Positions 61,825-64,000 of a stretch of DNA of 64,000 bases are shown here, piece by piece. The notes beneath the pieces are model-generated. The model saw only the letters and a list, made by a program, of their open reading frames with translations. It was not told where the DNA came from and searched no databases. Each line of letters begins with the position of its first letter. The stretch's first letter is position 1. Location of the stretch: NCBI RefSeq assembly GCF_030407495.1, contig NZ_JASDDG010000006.1:21880-85879 (forward strand), in the 5' to 3' direction. This DNA comes from Arthrobacter sp. APC 3897. Its GTDB lineage: Bacteria > Actinomycetota > Actinomycetes > Actinomycetales > Micrococcaceae. A program made the translations under genes and the position numbers.

Positions 61825-64000
61825 TCACGGACGTAGATACCGGCCGGTGATACTGATGGGGCTGCGTGCAACGTCGGCGGGGGTACCGGCGGCGATAATC
61901 CGGCCGCCGTCGGTACCGCCGCCGGGACCGAAGTCGATCAGGCGGTCCGCGTTCATGATCAGGTCCACGTCATGGTCAATGGCGATCACTGTGCCGCCCC
62001 GGTCGATTAGCCCCTGCAGCACATTGAGCAGGACCTGCACGTCCAGCGGATGCAGGCCGATGGTGGGCTCGTCGAGAATGAACACCGTTCCGTGCTGGTT
62101 CCGGTCCAGGTCCGGAGCCAGCTTTAGCCGCTGGGCTTCACCTCCGGAAAGTGCCGTGGTTGCCTCACCGAGGGTGAGGTAGCCCAGTCCCAGGTCGGCC
62201 AGCATGCGGAGACGGGCGGACACCTTCTTCAGATCCGATGTGGCGTCTGCCGCCCGCTCAACCGTCAGAGCCAGCAACTCAGGCAGCGTAAGCCCGGCAT
62301 CCTCATCCCGGCTCTCCCTGCTCCCCTCCCCTGCCCGGTCCATTTCTCCGTGACTCGGCCGGCGGCGGATTTCGTCCGCCGCCGGTGCGTAGCGGCTGCC
62401 GTTGCAATCTGGGCAGACAATCTCCACATCCGGTAGGAACTGCACATCGAGGGAGATCTGACCGGTGCCGTCACAGACGGGACAGCGCAGCGAGCCGGTG
62501 TTGTAGGAAAAGTCCCCCGCCTTCAGGCCGCGTTCCTTGGCCTCCGGGGTTTTCGCATAGGCACGGCGGAGGTCGTCAAAGGCTCCGCTGTACGTAGCCA
62601 CGGTCGAGCGCACGTTGGTCCCCACAGGAGATGCATCCACCATGCTCACGCGGTTTATCCCGTCAGCCTCCAGCGAAACAACATGCCCGGGCAGGGCCGT
62701 GCCCTTGAGCTTGGCGGTGAGGGCAGGAACCAGGCTCTCCAGCACCATGGTCGTTTTCCCCGACCCGGACACCCCGGTCACCACGGTCAGCCGTCCCTGG
62801 GGAATATCCACATCCAGGGCATGGACGGTGTGAAGGGGCAACGTCGCAAGACGAATATGTCCGAGGGCGAACATGCTGCCGGGATCAGGCGGGGTGCGCA
62901 CCCGGATCTTCTCTGCACCGGTAATGAATCCGGCGATCCGCGACCCTGGATTCTCCACCGCTGACGCCAACGGCGCGGAGACCACCACTTCACCGCCCCG
63001 GGCACCGGACCCCGGGCCGATCTCGATGAGCCAGTCAGCTTCCTTCAGCAGCTGAACGTCGTGGTCCACAATCACCACCGAATTCCTGTCCTCCAACAGG
63101 GTGCGCACCACCGCGAGCAGCCCGTCGATGTTCGAAGGATGCAGTCCGATCGAGGGTTCATCCAACACGTACAGCACCCCCGTGGTGCGGCTGCGGACCG
63201 CCCGTGAAAGCTGTACCCGCTGGCGTTCGCCGGTCGACAGCGTTGAGGAAGCACGGTCAAGGGTGAGGTAGCCCAGACCCAGCCGGATCAGCAGCTGTGC
63301 GGCCTCGACCAGCTCGGTTCCGATGCTTCGGGCCATTGACGTCATGGCGGGCGGCACCAATGCCGGAAGGGTTTCCACCCAGGCAGTGACCTCGTCCAGG
63401 CTTTTCGCCGTAGCTGAGGCAAGGTTAATTCCGTCCACCAGCGTGGAGCGGGCGCGTTCGCTCAGCCGGGTGCCGCGGCAGTCGGGACAGGTCTGCACGC
63501 TGAGGAAGCGGTCAATGCGCCGTAGTCCCTTCTCGGTTTCGGCTTTTCGCAGCGCCTGCTCGACGGCGTCGTGGGCGTTGCGGTACGTCATGTTCAGTTC
63601 AAAGAGTTTTCCATTTTTTGACGGGAACAGGATGCGCCGTTTCTCCGGAGGCCCGCGGAAGACGATTTCCCGTTCCCTCTCATCCAGATCCCGAAACGGC
63701 ACGTCCGTGCGCACTCCCATCTCCGCGGCTGCCTGGGAGTTGCCCGCCAGCCCAAACAGAGACCACGGGGCCACGGCGCCCTGATCGATGCTCAGCGATT
63801 CGTCGGGAACCAGGGCGGCGTCGTCGACGTCGCGCACTGTCCCGGTGCCGGCGCAGGTGGGGCACGCCCCTTCACTGTTGAAGGAGAACGATTCGGCGCT
63901 GGGCGGGGGAAACACCGCACCGCACACCGGGCAGGTCAGGCTCCGGTCGAGTGCGACGTCGATGGTCGGCTCCAGATGGTGACCGTTTGGACATTGGTGG
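61825..64000 (-). CDS. UvrA-like excinuclease/ABC ATPase, 5' end outside window
   Basis: At least 724 residues, open to the window edge. The start is not present: the frame reads upstream through EPTIDVALDRSLTCPVCGAVF to position 64000. It contains two ABC modules: signature LSTGERQRVQLSRAV with DEPSIGLHP, then Walker A GVSGSGKTT, signature LSGGEAQRLKLAPDL and DEPTIGLHP. UvrA zinc motifs include CPVC, CPDCRGTRL and CPVCDGTG...CPDCNGSRY. Spacing and divergence suggest the UvrA2/drug-resistance (DrrC-like) class rather than the main UvrA, but this needs the missing N-terminus to decide. Confidence 0.88.
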   Translation of the reverse strand, partial: HQCPNGHHLEPTIDVALDRSLTCPVCGAVFPPPSAESFSFNSEGACPTCAGTGTVRDVDDAALVPDESLSIDQGAVAPWSLFGLAGNSQAAAEMGVRTDVPFRDLDEREREIVFRGPPEKRRILFPSKNGKLFELNMTYRNAHDAVEQALRKAETEKGLRRIDRFLSVQTCPDCRGTRLSERARSTLVDGINLASATAKSLDEVTAWVETLPALVPPAMTSMARSIGTELVEAAQLLIRLGLGYLTLDRASSTLSTGERQRVQLSRAVRSRTTGVLYVLDEPSIGLHPSNIDGLLAVVRTLLEDRNSVVIVDHDVQLLKEADWLIEIGPGSGARGGEVVVSAPLASAVENPGSRIAGFITGAEKIRVRTPPDPGSMFALGHIRLATLPLHTVHALDVDIPQGRLTVVTGVSGSGKTTMVLESLVPALTAKLKGTALPGHVVSLEADGINRVSMVDASPVGTNVRSTVATYSGAFDDLRRAYAKTPEAKERGLKAGDFSYNTGSLRCPVCDGTGQISLDVQFLPDVEIVCPDCNGSRYAPAADEIRRRPSHGEMDRAGEGSRESRDEDAGLTLPELLALTVERAADATSDLKKVSARLRMLADLGLGYLTLGEATTALSGGEAQRLKLAPDLDRNQHGTVFILDEPTIGLHPLDVQVLLNVLQGLIDRGGTVIAIDHDVDLIMNADRLIDFGPGGGTDGGRIIAAGTPADVARSPISITGRYLRP

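Overview
The window is high-GC DNA (roughly 65-70% by eye) from an actinobacterium, most probably Arthrobacter or a relative in the Micrococcaceae. Evidence for this is an Lsr2 nucleoid protein, a c-di-AMP riboswitch ahead of a LysM-NlpC/P60 cell-wall enzyme, a mycothiol-dependent-isomerase-type DinB protein, a GT87 mannosyltransferase, frequent GTG/TTG starts and tightly overlapped operons. It is chromosomal in character. I saw no rRNA, tRNA, CRISPR array or complete insertion sequence.

Layout. 1-9.6 kb: an acyl-CoA catabolic locus. A short minus-strand operon (IclR regulator, EthD-like protein, metallo-hydrolase) diverges from a seven-gene plus-strand operon. That operon (acyl-CoA ligase, two MaoC proteins, a DUF35 protein, an Ltp2-type thiolase, two acyl-CoA dehydrogenases) matches the mycobacterial igr/ChsE-ChsH-Ltp2 cassette gene for gene, but with ChsH2 split into two genes. 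9.6-16.6 kb: ABC-F ATPase, SMP-30 protein, a TetR regulator and a glutaryl-CoA-dehydrogenase-like enzyme that share a palindromic operator, a MetE-like protein and Lsr2. 16.7-28 kb: an MFS exporter, a MacB-like ABC exporter next to its NarL-type two-component system, the riboswitch-controlled NlpC/P60 enzyme, and an OmpR-type two-component system with a small acidic membrane protein. 28-48.9 kb: mixed housekeeping and accessory genes: FUSC exporter, HrpB helicase, a GXWXG/DUF4334 fusion protein, PrmC-like methyltransferase, a Baeyer-Villiger monooxygenase fused to a hydrolase, a broken grpB beside an internally deleted DJ-1/PfpI gene, a DMT/MocR divergent pair, FNT channel, GT87, hydrolases, LtrA and an M23 protein.

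48.9-56.8 kb: one minus-strand operon for meta-cleavage of homoprotocatechuate (3,4-dihydroxyphenylacetate): FAH-RraA fusion, GntR regulator, hpaE, extradiol dioxygenase hpaD, hpaH, hpaI and an MFS transporter, with a candidate GntR operator at its 5' end. The flavin hydroxylase (HpaBC) and HpaF isomerase are not in the window. 56.8-60.1 kb: a clearly lower-GC island with a stand-alone SIR2-like gene (possible anti-phage NAD-depletion effector), a hypothetical gene carrying a (TCTCCT)8 microsatellite, and a truncated gene at its right edge. 60.7-64 kb: a zinc alcohol dehydrogenase and a UvrA-like ABC ATPase cut by the window end.

Most start sites were chosen from ribosome-binding sites and overlapping stop/start signals. 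Substrates of the catabolic operons are inferred from family knowledge, not demonstrated.
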